A stretch of DNA of 48,536 bases from Minisyncoccota bacterium (lineage in GTDB: Bacteria > Patescibacteriota > Minisyncoccia > Moranbacterales > GCA-2747515): positions 1-48,536 of the forward strand of contig CALDDM010000003.1 of NCBI GenBank assembly GCA_937936355.1. The letters are read 5' to 3'. The translations under genes were made by a program, and so were the position numbers. The notes under the pieces were generated by a model that was given only the letters and a program-made list of their open reading frames with translations, ran no database searches and had not been told where the DNA came from. Shown here in pieces: positions 23,297 through 32,340 of the stretch (within the stretch, counting starts at the first letter, position 1; each line of letters begins with the position of its first letter).

Positions 23297-24502
23297 ATGA
23301 GTCAAATAAGAAATTCAAAAATTCTCGATGAGGGATATAGGGTCGATGATTTGCTAAACTTTGAACATGACACAAGGAATTTTAGTGAATATTTGAGTAC
23401 AATTGAGAATTCATCTCTGGTGGGTTTAGTTGGATCTTATGGTTCAGGTAAGAGTACTATGATGCATCAGCTTGAGAAGTTAGACTCGAAAAACTGGATT
23501 ATTTTTGATGCTTGGTCGCTGCCAAATAGGAAAGATATGTGGGAGGGATTTGTGCTAAGTGTAGCAAGGTCTATTTCAGATAGAGAGTTTGAAAATGTGA
23601 GGCAAAAAATTGATGCTGAGTCTGGTCAGGATTTGAAGAGCTTACTTTCATTGGTTGCGCATTCACTGAATGTCTATCTTCCAGGCTCAAGTACTGTACT
23701 AGAAAAGGCCGGTGCACTTTTTAGATCGTCTCCAATACGAAGAGTATATGAATTTGAAGATTTACTTTTTGATCTTCTGAGCAAAAATGATTCGGATTTA
23801 TATATTGTCCTTGAGGATGTTGATCGAGCTGGAAAAGAAGGAGCTATTTTCCTTGAAACACTGAAGCAATTTGTACAGTCTAGGTTAAGTAAGCTCGTCA
23901 GCCATAGAATATTATTTATCGTCCCTATGCCTGCTGACATATTAAATACGGAGGGAGATATAAAAAATTCTTATGACAAATCTCTCGATTATAAGCATAA
24001 CTTTCATCCGGAACCTGTTTTTCTAGACTTTCTAAAAGCTGTTTTTGATTTGGATGATGTGGGGTACTCTCAGTTAAACGATCTTTTGCAATTTTATCGT
24101 AAATCAGGATGCTCAATAAGGGATATCAAGTCTTTCTTGAGAGGTTCTTTGAATATTTTTTATCAAAAAGAAAGAATTCATAACTTTACTCCTGATATAA
24201 GAATGGTAATAATGATAGAGCTTCATAGACAAATGAAACTTGGGTATTCTAATAAAGAATTTGGAATGAAACACTACAATTTTAAGTCTTTAAACGATCC
24301 TCAGAGATATTTTGGTGCATTTTGTTTTTCGCTTTTGAACGATAAGGAAGTGCCAAGTAAATTTATTGAAGATGGAATGCCTGATAGAATTAGAATGCCT
24401 GAAATAGTTATTTCTGATAAGACTAAATCTCATCTCCCAGAAAATTTTAAGGATCCCTTTGTGAAAGAGGGTGTGATGAAGATATCAGCAAGCTACATTT
24501 AA
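23297..24502 (+). CDS. KAP-type P-loop NTPase, 401 aa
   Basis: The domain order fits KAP/YobI-like NTPases: Walker A GSYGSGKST (about residues 45-53), the IIFDAWSLPNRKDMWEGFV segment, and Walker B YIVLEDVDRAGKEG (about 170-183) followed by a sensor-like HRILFIVPMPADI. Many KAP proteins carry membrane helices inside the P-loop domain; none is visible here. Some relatives act in phage defence or membrane-complex organisation, but no partner gene of such a system is adjacent. A TTTAAT box six bases before the ATG suggests a leaderless mRNA. Codons are markedly more A/T-rich than in dnaK or the next gene, which points to horizontal acquisition. Confidence 0.75.
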   Translation: MSQIRNSKILDEGYRVDDLLNFEHDTRNFSEYLSTIENSSLVGLVGSYGSGKSTMMHQLEKLDSKNWIIFDAWSLPNRKDMWEGFVLSVARSISDREFENVRQKIDAESGQDLKSLLSLVAHSLNVYLPGSSTVLEKAGALFRSSPIRRVYEFEDLLFDLLSKNDSDLYIVLEDVDRAGKEGAIFLETLKQFVQSRLSKLVSHRILFIVPMPADILNTEGDIKNSYDKSLDYKHNFHPEPVFLDFLKAVFDLDDVGYSQLNDLLQFYRKSGCSIRDIKSFLRGSLNIFYQKERIHNFTPDIRMVIMIELHRQMKLGYSNKEFGMKHYNFKSLNDPQRYFGAFCFSLLNDKEVPSKFIEDGMPDRIRMPEIVISDKTKSHLPENFKDPFVKEGVMKISASYI

Positions 24503-24507
24503 GCATT

Positions 24508-25131
24508 ATGAAAGCCTTATTAAATCACTTTGAATCTTTTTGGCGGGGGTTTTGTGCGATCTTTGGGGCGCGGTATGCGGATGCGCCTTTTGAGCGGATC
24601 GTTGTGATTACTGGGATCAAAAGTTCTCGGCGGTATATGAAACCTTTTATCACAATGCTTGAGAAGAATTTTCCTCAGGCTGAGGTGGTGCTTGTGCAGC
24701 GGTATTATCTCCACACACAGGAGAATCTTGTCGCTTCTCTCATTGATGACGCAGTGCGTGAGCTTGCACAGGAGAAGAAGACGATTGTCTTTGGGCACTC
24801 GTTTGGCGGAATCGTTGCGCGTGGTGCGATCAGTCGTTTGCAGCGGTCAGATCACATCATCCTCTTGGTGACACTTGGCTCACCGCATGGTATGCAGGAC
24901 TTTGGCGTAGCTGATGCTATGGTAGCGCATAATGTGCCCGAGGCGTGTGCAGTGCCGGTACTTACTTTTGGCGGGCGGGCAGATGTCGTCGTGCCTGACG
25001 AATTTTCTCGGTTTCGCGGGGAAGTGGGACATGTCTCACTATCGTGCATTCATAGTGCATTTGTGCGCACCTCGCGTACGCGTAAGGAAGTTGTGAGCGC
25101 AGTCATGCAACGCCTTATGCGTGTTGTGTGA
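24508..25131 (+). CDS. Alpha/beta hydrolase (lipase/esterase-like), 207 aa
   Basis: The nucleophile elbow GHSFGG (about residues 93-98) and a plausible triad Asp in FGGRADVVVP and His in CIHSAF support an alpha/beta-hydrolase of the small lipase/PGAP1-like type. VVITGIKSSRRYMKPF looks like the oxyanion-hole strand. No signal peptide, so it probably acts in the cytosol or is peripheral. It begins five bases after the KAP stop, yet its G/C-richer codons match the core genes, so the KAP gene may have inserted upstream of it. A hairpin follows. Confidence 0.8.
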   Translation: MKALLNHFESFWRGFCAIFGARYADAPFERIVVITGIKSSRRYMKPFITMLEKNFPQAEVVLVQRYYLHTQENLVASLIDDAVRELAQEKKTIVFGHSFGGIVARGAISRLQRSDHIILLVTLGSPHGMQDFGVADAMVAHNVPEACAVPVLTFGGRADVVVPDEFSRFRGEVGHVSLSCIHSAFVRTSRTRKEVVSAVMQRLMRVV

Positions 25132-25157
25132 TATTAAATGGCTATGGGAAAAAGTTG

Positions 25158-25184
25158 AGGCACCTTTCATTGGAAAGGCGCCTT
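25158..25184. terminator. Hairpin between converging genes
   Basis: AGGC(A)CCTTTC/GAAAGG(C)GCCT stem with one internal mismatch; A-rich on the left, so it could serve the minus strand as well. Confidence 0.55.
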
Positions 25185-25197
25185 GTGTGGATGTGTC

Positions 25198-25626
25198 CTA
25201 GTGGATCGTGGGATTTTGTGGATCATCTGTCGGCACTACTCCGTCTTTTTGTAGTGTCTCGATATCGATTGAGTCGTAGTATACCTGTCTTTTCTCGGCT
25301 GATTCTATCTCGAACTCTGGCATGTCACCGCAATCGATTAACCCAAGGGCAATGTCTTCGAGGGTATTATATTGTTTTTGCGAATAATACACCTCTTCTA
25401 CGTCAATGTGTAATGTGAGATTAGCGCTGATCCATCTTTCGTCGACAAGCGCAATGGGCCACCAGGTATCTATGGATAAATTACCTGAGTGTTTGTCCCT
25501 CTTTACGGTGCCATGACAGAGAAGGTCTAAATCTTTAATATAAATATTTGCAATGTAGTGCTCTCCCGTGGCTCGTAGTGTGAAAGGAACTAGTCTAAAT
25601 GCTACGCATGTATTTTTTGTGCTCAT
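25198..25626 (-). CDS. Paralogous small protein A, 142 aa
   Basis: No named family. Together with the next two minus-strand genes it forms a diverged set: each has a strand-turn-strand block of the form LLCHGTVKRDKHSGNLSID (about residues 33-51 here), and all three end in (I/L)-x-H or LPH (here NPTIH). It is soluble and acidic at the C-terminus. ATG start with AGGAGAAGG directly upstream. The hairpin at 25712-25734 separates it from the next paralogue, so it may have its own promoter, which I could not place. Confidence 0.65.
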   Translation of the reverse strand: MSTKNTCVAFRLVPFTLRATGEHYIANIYIKDLDLLCHGTVKRDKHSGNLSIDTWWPIALVDERWISANLTLHIDVEEVYYSQKQYNTLEDIALGLIDCGDMPEFEIESAEKRQVYYDSIDIETLQKDGVVPTDDPQNPTIH

Positions 25627-25711
25627 TTTCCTTCTCCTGCATGCGTTATTTATAGCAAAGTACCTGAAATTTGCAAATCGGAGCGTGATGTAAAGTTTTC
25701 TATAAATGTGA

Positions 25712-25734
25712 AGAGCGCGTCGTTGACGCGCTCT
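25712..25734 (-). terminator. Hairpin after paralogue B
   Basis: Perfect 10-bp stem AGAGCGCGTC/GACGCGCTCT with only a weak T-tail on the minus strand. Confidence 0.6.
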
Positions 25735-25749
25735 GTGAGTGAGACTTTT

Positions 25750-26148
25750 TTAGTGTAGGATTGTTTCTTTTTTGCTGAGATCGACCTCACCTTCGTATTC
25801 TATGAAGGGATCGTCATTGGGGTTGTAGGTTATAGAACAGCCATTTTCTTTCTCCTCTTGCAGGAGTAGTGCATATACTTTTTCGTAGAGTTCAGAATTC
25901 ACTTCGATTGTGTCGACCACCACTTCTCGATTGCCGATGAAGTGATTACGATGCTCTGATTCGATGCGGCATGGACGAAAGATGGGGTCGATCGTGACTG
26001 CACCCGACTCTTTGTCGGTTGAAATAATGCCTTCGCAAATAATGTTACGTGCTTCGCATATTAAATTTGCATGATACACACTTATTGTAGTATTGCTTGA
26101 TTTGGCCTCATCTCCCGAGACGATGATCCACGTGTCTGATTGTGACAT
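25750..26148 (-). CDS. Paralogous small protein B, 132 aa
   Basis: Middle member of the set. The shared block reads NIICEGIISTDKESGAVTID (about residues 33-52), close to paralogue A (LLCHGTVKRDKHSGNLSID) and C (GIICKAILIEFDAENHRH). It ends ETILH. Soluble and acidic, no signal. No SD is visible and it begins 44 bases after the stop of paralogue C, so it is probably translated from the same mRNA. Function unknown. Confidence 0.65.
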   Translation of the reverse strand: MSQSDTWIIVSGDEAKSSNTTISVYHANLICEARNIICEGIISTDKESGAVTIDPIFRPCRIESEHRNHFIGNREVVVDTIEVNSELYEKVYALLLQEEKENGCSITYNPNDDPFIEYEGEVDLSKKETILH

Positions 26149-26192
26149 TTATAGTACTCTCGTTTGTGAGAATGTTAAAAAATTCTCGTTGT

Positions 26193-26570
26193 CTAGTGTG
26201 GTAGGTTTTTGTTGTCTGTCGTATCTGTGCGATTGTGCCATATTTGGTTATCAGCTTCAGATTCTCTTTCAACCAATTTAGCATTTACACCTTCGTAGAA
26301 CGCACTGTATTGCGTTGTTTTTGTAGCAGTCTTATTGAAGATGTAGTGATTTATACCTTCCTCACAAATTCTTTCTTCAGAATGGTGTGTGAAAACCATG
26401 TGACGATGATTTTCTGCATCAAACTCTATCAGAATTGCCTTGCAGATGATGCCTTTTGCAGGGCACAGCATTGACGTTGCTAAGGCTTCTGTTTTCGCTT
26501 CATTTTTGAGCGTAATTTCTTGAATATCAAAAATTAGCCAATCATGCATTTCTTTGTTCTCTGTGTTCAT
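26193..26570 (-). CDS. Paralogous small protein C, 125 aa
   Basis: First gene of the set. The shared block is CPAKGIICKAILIEFDAENH (about residues 36-55), and the C-terminus ends NLPH. The N-terminal DWLIFDIQEITLKNEAKTEA parallels TWIIVSGDEAKSSNTT of paralogue B. Soluble. ATG start with AAAGGGG upstream and a good promoter (TTGAAA, 17 bp, TATACA) at 26614-26642. Tandem duplication with strong divergence is seen with immunity, antitoxin or surface-variation genes, but I see no toxin partner here. Confidence 0.65.
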   Translation of the reverse strand: MNTENKEMHDWLIFDIQEITLKNEAKTEALATSMLCPAKGIICKAILIEFDAENHRHMVFTHHSEERICEEGINHYIFNKTATKTTQYSAFYEGVNAKLVERESEADNQIWHNRTDTTDNKNLPH

Positions 26571-26613
26571 GCAGAACCCCTTTGTGGATATGTTAAGTTA
26601 CTTCAGTGTTATT

Positions 26614-26642
26614 TGTATATCATGAATGACTCATTTTTTCAA
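26614..26642 (-). promoter_or_regulatory. Promoter of the paralogue set
   Basis: Minus-strand TTGAAA, 17-bp spacer, TATACA. Confidence 0.7.
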
Positions 26643-26652
26643 GTAATGATGA

Positions 26653-26658
26653 TATAAT
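26653..26658 (+). promoter_or_regulatory. -10 box giving a leaderless mRNA for 26665-27213
   Basis: TATAAT ends six bases before the ATG, so transcription should start at or next to the start codon; no SD. Confidence 0.65.
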
Positions 26659-26664
26659 GATTGT

Positions 26665-27213
26665 ATGAAATATTTTTGGAGGGCTTTTTTTGCGTGTGCT
26701 GTCTTGCTTGTTATTTTTTTCTTGCAGCGCCAGTTTTCTGGTAGTGACTTTGTGCAAGATATTGCAATGCGTGGTGGGTATTTTGGTGTTTTTGCTTTTG
26801 CTTTTCTCAATAGCTTCAATGTTATCGTGCCGATTGTTGCGCCGACGCTTGTGCCAACGTGGGTAGTGGCTGGGTTGGACTTTCTCCCCGTCATCATCGT
26901 TATGACTGCTGCTGTGAGTGTTGTGGATATCGGCTTCTATCTACTTGGACGGTTTTCGCATGGATACCTCGTCCAGAAGATGGAGAGCCACAACGCATAT
27001 AAGCGGCTTAAGCGGTTACAGGAGAAGCACTTTCTCTTACCACTACTTATTTGTGGTTTATGGATTATTTTTGCGCCGCTCCCAAATGAGTTTGTGACGA
27101 TCCCGATTGGGTTTTTAGGGTACCGCTTTCTCAGTGTCGGAAGTATTATCATTGTTGGAAATTTTGTTTTTAATCTCCTTGTTGGTGGGCAAGCGCTCCA
27201 TATTTTAAGTTAG
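26665..27213 (+). CDS. DedA/SNARE-associated-type membrane protein, 182 aa
   Basis: Polytopic (about five hydrophobic segments), with an N-terminal helix, a re-entrant-like PIVAPTLVPTWVVAG stretch, YLLGRFSHGYLVQKME (compare the G-R family motif) and PLPNEFVTIPIGFLGYRF near the end. DedA/VTT proteins move or flip lipid carriers such as undecaprenyl phosphate and phospholipids. The family call rests on topology and motif rhythm. Leaderless start inferred from the TATAAT box; divergent from the paralogue set. Confidence 0.65.
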   Translation: MKYFWRAFFACAVLLVIFFLQRQFSGSDFVQDIAMRGGYFGVFAFAFLNSFNVIVPIVAPTLVPTWVVAGLDFLPVIIVMTAAVSVVDIGFYLLGRFSHGYLVQKMESHNAYKRLKRLQEKHFLLPLLICGLWIIFAPLPNEFVTIPIGFLGYRFLSVGSIIIVGNFVFNLLVGGQALHILS

Positions 27214-27287
27214 AGTATCTATTTATTTTTTTCAGTCTGTATTCTTTTTGTTAAGATGTAGATAGATCATATGAAATTATAAAATCT

Positions 27288-27809
27288 TTGCATATGCATA
27301 AAAAAAAGATCGAACATCTTGTTTGTGGGCTCGTTATTCTACTTATTTTTGTTGTTGTCTTTCTTGTTATGCGATCCAAGAAAGACGTACAATTACCAAC
27401 TCCTGGCGCGAGTGAGGGGGAGATCTGGCAAGAAGACTCCAAGACCATGGATCAATTACATCTCGATGCTATTCCACCGACTCCACCACCTTCTTTTTTG
27501 CCGCAGAGTGAGTCCGCAGATGATAGTCACCAAACAGTCCAGGGTGTTGTTCTTGATTTGTATGATCAGCGCCCCGTTGACGGTAATGTGGGTGTTCGCG
27601 TAGAGCTCTCTGACGGCTCTGTTGTGAATGTTGATACAGAAACATCGGGATTTGGTGCACCTGTGGTTCGTGGGGAGGCTGATACTGTTTCTGCTGGAGA
27701 CCGTGTCGAGATCTATGGGGAGACTGTTAGCAGCCCGCCTTTTGGTGATATGCCCCGCGTGATCAATATTTTTGGTGATGGTCTTTATCTTAAGAAAATT
27801 AGTGAGTAG
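27288..27809 (+). CDS. Anchored extracytoplasmic protein with OB-like domain, 173 aa
   Basis: A basic N-terminus (HKKKIEH), one hydrophobic helix (about residues 11-28), a Pro-rich linker (PTPPPSFLPQ) and a C-terminal domain of about 90 residues rich in beta strands (VQGVVLDLYDQ, VGVRVELSDGSVVNVDTET, AGDRVEIYGE), with the order of a small OB fold. No catalytic residues seen. The second codon pair offers an alternative ATG at 27294. It lies eight bases before the ABC exporter gene, so both are probably one transcript, and it may be a periplasm-facing accessory factor. Confidence 0.65.
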   Translation: MHMHKKKIEHLVCGLVILLIFVVVFLVMRSKKDVQLPTPGASEGEIWQEDSKTMDQLHLDAIPPTPPPSFLPQSESADDSHQTVQGVVLDLYDQRPVDGNVGVRVELSDGSVVNVDTETSGFGAPVVRGEADTVSAGDRVEIYGETVSSPPFGDMPRVINIFGDGLYLKKISE

Positions 27810-27817
27810 TTCGTGCA

Positions 27818-29596
27818 ATGAATCAGAGCATCGAAAAAATTCAATTAGAACCTGCTGCATTTCTTTTTCGTCGTATGTGGTGGTATGCAGAGAGTCGGAA
27901 GTTGATTCTTCTTGCTACTGCGCTCTTGAGTGGAGCTGTTATGGTGCGATTGCTCAATCCACTGGTAATGGCACATTTTCTCAATGTGATGCAGCGTGAG
28001 GGTGTGAATGATGGGAATATAGCGTACCTCGTTTTAGTTTTGAGTGCTTTTTTTCTTATCAGCCTCGTATCCTCAGTGCTCCATGTACCTGGTCGTGTGA
28101 TCGAGCGTAAAAATGCGTTTCATATTGAAAAGAATTTTCGCGAGTATTTTCTTGAAAATATTTTACGCTTGAAATTGCAATGGCATAGTGATCGTGATAG
28201 TGGCGATACGATTGATAAAGTTAACAAAGCAACAGATGCATTGCATGACTTTTCTTCGAGGACATTTACCGTTGTTGAGATTGTGGTGAAGATCGTTGGC
28301 GCGAGTTTTGTGCTTTATTTCTTTCATCCCCTTATTGCAGCTGGTGTTGTAGTGATGCTCATTGTTGTCTTTTTTGTTTTGTATCGATTTGATTTGCGGT
28401 TGATTCCACAGTACAAGAAGCTCAATGAGTATGAGAATAGAATCTCCACGCGTATTTTTGACGGCCTATCCAATGTTTCGAGTGTGATTATTTTACGCAT
28501 ACAAAAGAGTATTTTTGGCGAAATCAGCAAAAGCATTGCTGCGCCGTATGATCTTTCTGTGAGGAATTTTAAACTCAATGAATATAAATGGACAACGGGT
28601 GGTCTCTTGCAAAGCCTCGTAACGATTGTGCCTGTTGCTTTTTATCTTATTTATCGTCATGGTAATAATCTAGTCATTGAGGTTGGGACAGTAACTGCTC
28701 TTATGTTGTATTTGCGGGATTTTTCAAATGTCTTTTTTTCCTTTAGTTATCACTACGAAAAAATTACCAGAGATAAGGCTAATATTCAAAATGCTGAAGA
28801 AATTGAGGAAAGTTTTACCGATATCTCAAACGATGTTCGTCAGATTAGAACATTACGAACCTTTGCCGCACATGATGTGCATTTCTCCTATCAGGCAGAA
28901 GGTGGTGATGATGCATCTGTCAAACATCTTGATGTAGATCATTTTTCTTTTAACGCTGGGGAGAAGATTGCTCTCATTGGCGCATCTGGCTCAGGTAAGA
29001 CGACATTTCTCAAAATCCTCCATGGTCTTTATGATACGGCGCATGGTGATATAGAGATTAACGGTCGACGTGTTTCGGAATCATTTGGTCAGATAGATTT
29101 TGGGACGATGCTTGTGCCGCAAGAGCCAGAACTCTTTAGCGCGAGTGTTCGTGAGAATATTACACTTGGAACGAGTTGTAGTAAAAAGGTTCTCGCGCAG
29201 ATCATGGAAATGGCGCGTTGCAATGACTTTGTAGGAGATTTGCCCTCTGGTCTTGAGTCAAAGGTTCATGAGAAAGGTGTTAATCTCTCTGGTGGTCAGA
29301 AACAGAGGCTAGCACTTGCTCGAGCTCTCTTGTTTGCGCGTGGTAAAAACGTTATTCTGCTTGATGAGTCAACGAGTAGCGTTGATCCCAAGAATGAGCT
29401 GCAGATTTATAAGAGTATTTTTGGGCAGCATAAGCAAAAGACGATCATTGCATCAATCCATAAACTGAATTTACTGAAGTGTTTCAATCGTATTATTATT
29501 TTTGAGAAAGGGCAGATTGTCGCTGATGGTACTTTTGATACACTCCTAAAAACGAATAAAAAATTTGCCAAATCGTGGAAGGAATTTAATGATTAA
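27818..29596 (+). CDS. ABC exporter (fused membrane and ATPase domains), 592 aa
   Basis: A half-transporter with about six membrane helices in residues 25-320 and a C-terminal ATPase. The ATPase motifs are complete: Walker A GASGSGKT (about 388-395), Q-loop LVPQEPEL, signature LSGGQKQR, Walker B VILLDEST and the switch His in ASIHKL. It probably works as a homodimer exporting lipids, peptides or drugs; nothing in the sequence fixes the substrate. No SD. It follows the anchored protein at 27288 and precedes the DUF3467 gene by 11 bases. Confidence 0.93.
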   Translation: MNQSIEKIQLEPAAFLFRRMWWYAESRKLILLATALLSGAVMVRLLNPLVMAHFLNVMQREGVNDGNIAYLVLVLSAFFLISLVSSVLHVPGRVIERKNAFHIEKNFREYFLENILRLKLQWHSDRDSGDTIDKVNKATDALHDFSSRTFTVVEIVVKIVGASFVLYFFHPLIAAGVVVMLIVVFFVLYRFDLRLIPQYKKLNEYENRISTRIFDGLSNVSSVIILRIQKSIFGEISKSIAAPYDLSVRNFKLNEYKWTTGGLLQSLVTIVPVAFYLIYRHGNNLVIEVGTVTALMLYLRDFSNVFFSFSYHYEKITRDKANIQNAEEIEESFTDISNDVRQIRTLRTFAAHDVHFSYQAEGGDDASVKHLDVDHFSFNAGEKIALIGASGSGKTTFLKILHGLYDTAHGDIEINGRRVSESFGQIDFGTMLVPQEPELFSASVRENITLGTSCSKKVLAQIMEMARCNDFVGDLPSGLESKVHEKGVNLSGGQKQRLALARALLFARGKNVILLDESTSSVDPKNELQIYKSIFGQHKQKTIIASIHKLNLLKCFNRIIIFEKGQIVADGTFDTLLKTNKKFAKSWKEFND

Positions 29597-29607
29597 TACA
29601 AGGTAAG

Positions 29608-29913
29608 ATGGCACAAGAAAAAAAGATAGATAAAGAGCGTTCACAGAGACAAGAGATCAAAATTGCAGACAATATCACTGGTGCGGAGTATGCAAATCTC
29701 ATGCAGGTTATGCATACGCGTGAAGAGTTTCGGCTTGTGTTTGCGCATCTCTTTGATCCGACTGGTAAGGTTGTGTGCAAAGTTACAACGACTCCAGCTC
29801 ATTTCAAGCGGATGGTTCTTGCGATGCAAGAGAATCTGGACCTTTACGAGAAATCAAATGGAAAAATTATGGATGTGGAAAGTGATAGCGCCAAAAAAAT
29901 TGGTTTTGAGTAA
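29608..29913 (+). CDS. DUF3467 family protein, 101 aa
   Basis: The core IKIADNITGAEYANLMQVMH, then EEFRLVFAHLFDPTG, and TTPAHFKRMVLAMQENLDLYE followed by GKI fits DUF3467 (YaN, EF-x-LDF, P-x-H-x-K-x-L, E-N-x-x-YE). Function is unknown, but the family is widespread in bacteria and common in CPR genomes. Soluble, charged N-terminus. A short AGG lies upstream of the ATG. It is the third gene of a probable operon with the anchored protein and the ABC exporter, and ends 8 bases before the convergent 29922-32138 gene. Confidence 0.85.
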   Translation: MAQEKKIDKERSQRQEIKIADNITGAEYANLMQVMHTREEFRLVFAHLFDPTGKVVCKVTTTPAHFKRMVLAMQENLDLYEKSNGKIMDVESDSAKKIGFE

Positions 29914-29921
29914 GCTTACTA

Positions 29922-32138
29922 TTACTCTCTACTTGGGCTCGGTGTATCTTCCTCACTATTTTTGTTGCTAGAACTTTTGCGATGATCTTGCTCGATGATC
30001 TTGAATGACGAGATCATCTCCTTTGTTTCATTATGATTGGTTAGAGATATTAAAAATTCCTCGCGTGTTTTTAGTTGGTCTTCCGTGAATTCATTATGTT
30101 GGATTTCTTTGGAATTCTTTTCACCGTAGCTTGTTGCGATCTCGAAATAGCCATCAGGCGCAGGAATTAGGAGGGAGTATTTTGTCCCCAGGAATACGTA
30201 TGACTGGGTGTTGCCAAGCCTGAATGTGGGTGCGCTTGCTACGTGCTTATCGAGTCGTTCTTGTGTTTCAAAGAGTCTTTTTTTATTGTTTTTGCCACCT
30301 TTTTCGAAGTCTTTTACTTGCTTAGGTGTGTTGAAATAAAATCTTTTGATTGACGTTTCTGGTATTTCAAACCAGATATGCATCGACATCGCATCGCGCA
30401 TCGATGTGTTTTTGAGGCCGAAGATTGTTTCGCTTCCTGATGGTCTGTACGAATACACTTGGAGTGCGTCTGCGTTGTATGTGACGCTGTAACCACTGTA
30501 AGGATCTTTCCACGTAAGGTATTTTTCTGGCGTAAAATCGATGTTTGGTACTTTTTTGTATAAGAGTTCTGAAAAGGTCTTTTCGTGCCATTTTTTTTGA
30601 GGGGTATTTATCTGCTTGCAGGTGTAACAGGTGAAGTTCTGAGAGTCATGCACAAGATCTCGATGCCAGATGAGCCATTCTCGTGTGATGTTTCTGTTTT
30701 CCTGTGTCAGATGTGCGCCGGGTTCTTGTATGCGCATGTCTGATAGCGCGAGGTCGTGATCTCTTTTGCTTTGCGCAATGATCTTCTGTGCGTTTCGTTC
30801 AAATGTTGGAATTGCGTCGAAGCTGAGCATTTGAAGCTCATTGAGATCAATCCGACTTTCAGGTCTTTGGGTGAGCTCTAGATTTGTTTGCAGAATAAAG
30901 CGCTCAAGTGGGTAGACCGTCGCAATAGCGTAAAGCCAGAGTGCAGCAAAGCTGAGTGTACGAAAGATTTGGTGATGTGTGGACTTTGCCACTAGAAGAT
31001 AGAGAAACCAGCAAAAAGCACCAATGCAGAAGAGCGTGGTATATAGTGCGAAGAATTTTTCATAGCTGAGGCCGTAGCTTACAACATAAAGGTACACGCG
31101 CTGTGCTGCTGAGAAGAGAAGGAGGAGTGATGCCACTGTAAATGCTCCAAGTGTGTATTGTACCCACTTGGCTACTTTGCCAAAAATGCCAATGTAGAGG
31201 ACTGCATTGAGGACGGTTAATATAAATAGTTGCCAAAATCCTGACTTTACAAGTGTTTCTGTGATCTTGAAATCTATAGGCAATGTTCCGATGAAGATAT
31301 TTTTTGCTTGTATTGTAATGAATATGACGTAGAGTCCGATGATGCCGATGAGGATTGTTCCCAGGAGTGGGCTGTATGCTTTGAGGGAGGATTTTTCACT
31401 CTCTGTACGTAGGGGCTTGTAGGTTGTGCTCCAATATATTGTGTAGCCAAGAAAAAGGAATGTGAGAAAGATCCCGGTTATCACTTTGGTGAGACCCGCT
31501 AGGCTTAATTGTGATACAAACCACGTGATGGTTTTTTCAAAAATGAGTGCGAATTCTTTGTCTGCAGAAGAGAGAAGTGGGATGATGACGGTAATTGCAA
31601 GAGCGACGAAAATGATGCTGCCAATGATTACTTGATGCAGAGCTGATTTTGCTTTGTCTTGCGATTGTACCGATGTGTTACGTGCTTTGCTGATTTCCTT
31701 TTTGGTGTTGCTGATTTTGTGAATCGCTGTGAAAGCATTTCCCAAAAGGCGCGCAACTGCAAGGAAGCATTCTGGAATGAAGAATTTACTCCAGATAGAA
31801 GGCCTGAGACTTATGTGCGTACCATGCGTTGTGAAGACGAGGTATAAGACTGGAATGAGTACGATGTTGATGATCTTGATAAATGGATTGGTATAAAGCC
31901 CAAGACTTAACATGATTAATGTCAATGGAATAATCCATATGAGACTTCTGCGTGAAAAGTGCTTCCATGTTGTATAGATATAAAACGCAATCATCAGCAG
32001 GCCAAATGCCATCGCCCCTATGCCAAGGGCATTATATCCGTATGTCCAGAAGTTCCACAGGAAAAGTGGGAAGTATACCCCAAGGATGATGGAGAATATA
32101 ATTTTGCAAGTGTGAGAGTTCGTATATTTTCTGCGCAT
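29922..32138 (-). CDS. DUF4173/DUF4153-like polytopic membrane protein, 738 aa
   Basis: About 12 to 13 hydrophobic helices in residues 10-410, including YVVSYGLSYEKFFALYTTLF, which matches the RxxxY-x-x-x-YGLT-x-x-R region of DUF4173. A soluble domain of about 300 residues follows, with CYTCKQ and DPYSGYSVTYNADALQVYSY, ending in a Ser/Glu-rich tail. Usual DUF4173 proteins are mostly membrane and about 500 aa, so the long extracytoplasmic tail is unusual. Single minus-strand gene among + strand genes; the + strand stays G/T-rich across it. Confidence 0.65.
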   Translation of the reverse strand: MRRKYTNSHTCKIIFSIILGVYFPLFLWNFWTYGYNALGIGAMAFGLLMIAFYIYTTWKHFSRRSLIWIIPLTLIMLSLGLYTNPFIKIINIVLIPVLYLVFTTHGTHISLRPSIWSKFFIPECFLAVARLLGNAFTAIHKISNTKKEISKARNTSVQSQDKAKSALHQVIIGSIIFVALAITVIIPLLSSADKEFALIFEKTITWFVSQLSLAGLTKVITGIFLTFLFLGYTIYWSTTYKPLRTESEKSSLKAYSPLLGTILIGIIGLYVIFITIQAKNIFIGTLPIDFKITETLVKSGFWQLFILTVLNAVLYIGIFGKVAKWVQYTLGAFTVASLLLLFSAAQRVYLYVVSYGLSYEKFFALYTTLFCIGAFCWFLYLLVAKSTHHQIFRTLSFAALWLYAIATVYPLERFILQTNLELTQRPESRIDLNELQMLSFDAIPTFERNAQKIIAQSKRDHDLALSDMRIQEPGAHLTQENRNITREWLIWHRDLVHDSQNFTCYTCKQINTPQKKWHEKTFSELLYKKVPNIDFTPEKYLTWKDPYSGYSVTYNADALQVYSYRPSGSETIFGLKNTSMRDAMSMHIWFEIPETSIKRFYFNTPKQVKDFEKGGKNNKKRLFETQERLDKHVASAPTFRLGNTQSYVFLGTKYSLLIPAPDGYFEIATSYGEKNSKEIQHNEFTEDQLKTREEFLISLTNHNETKEMISSFKIIEQDHRKSSSNKNSEEDTPSPSRE

Positions 32139-32340
32139 AAGTGTTTATATGAAGTGGTTAAACATGATGCAATGAACTTGTGGGGCAAGCGTAGCGCATT
32201 CATGATCACAATGCAATACTTGCCATAGCTTGGTATCTGTTGCTTAAATATGTCACGATATTTGTATTTGTTAGTTGCTTTTTTTTGTGAATTTTTCTAC
32301 AATGCTCAATGTATAAACGGCTTTTTGATAAATATTTTAC

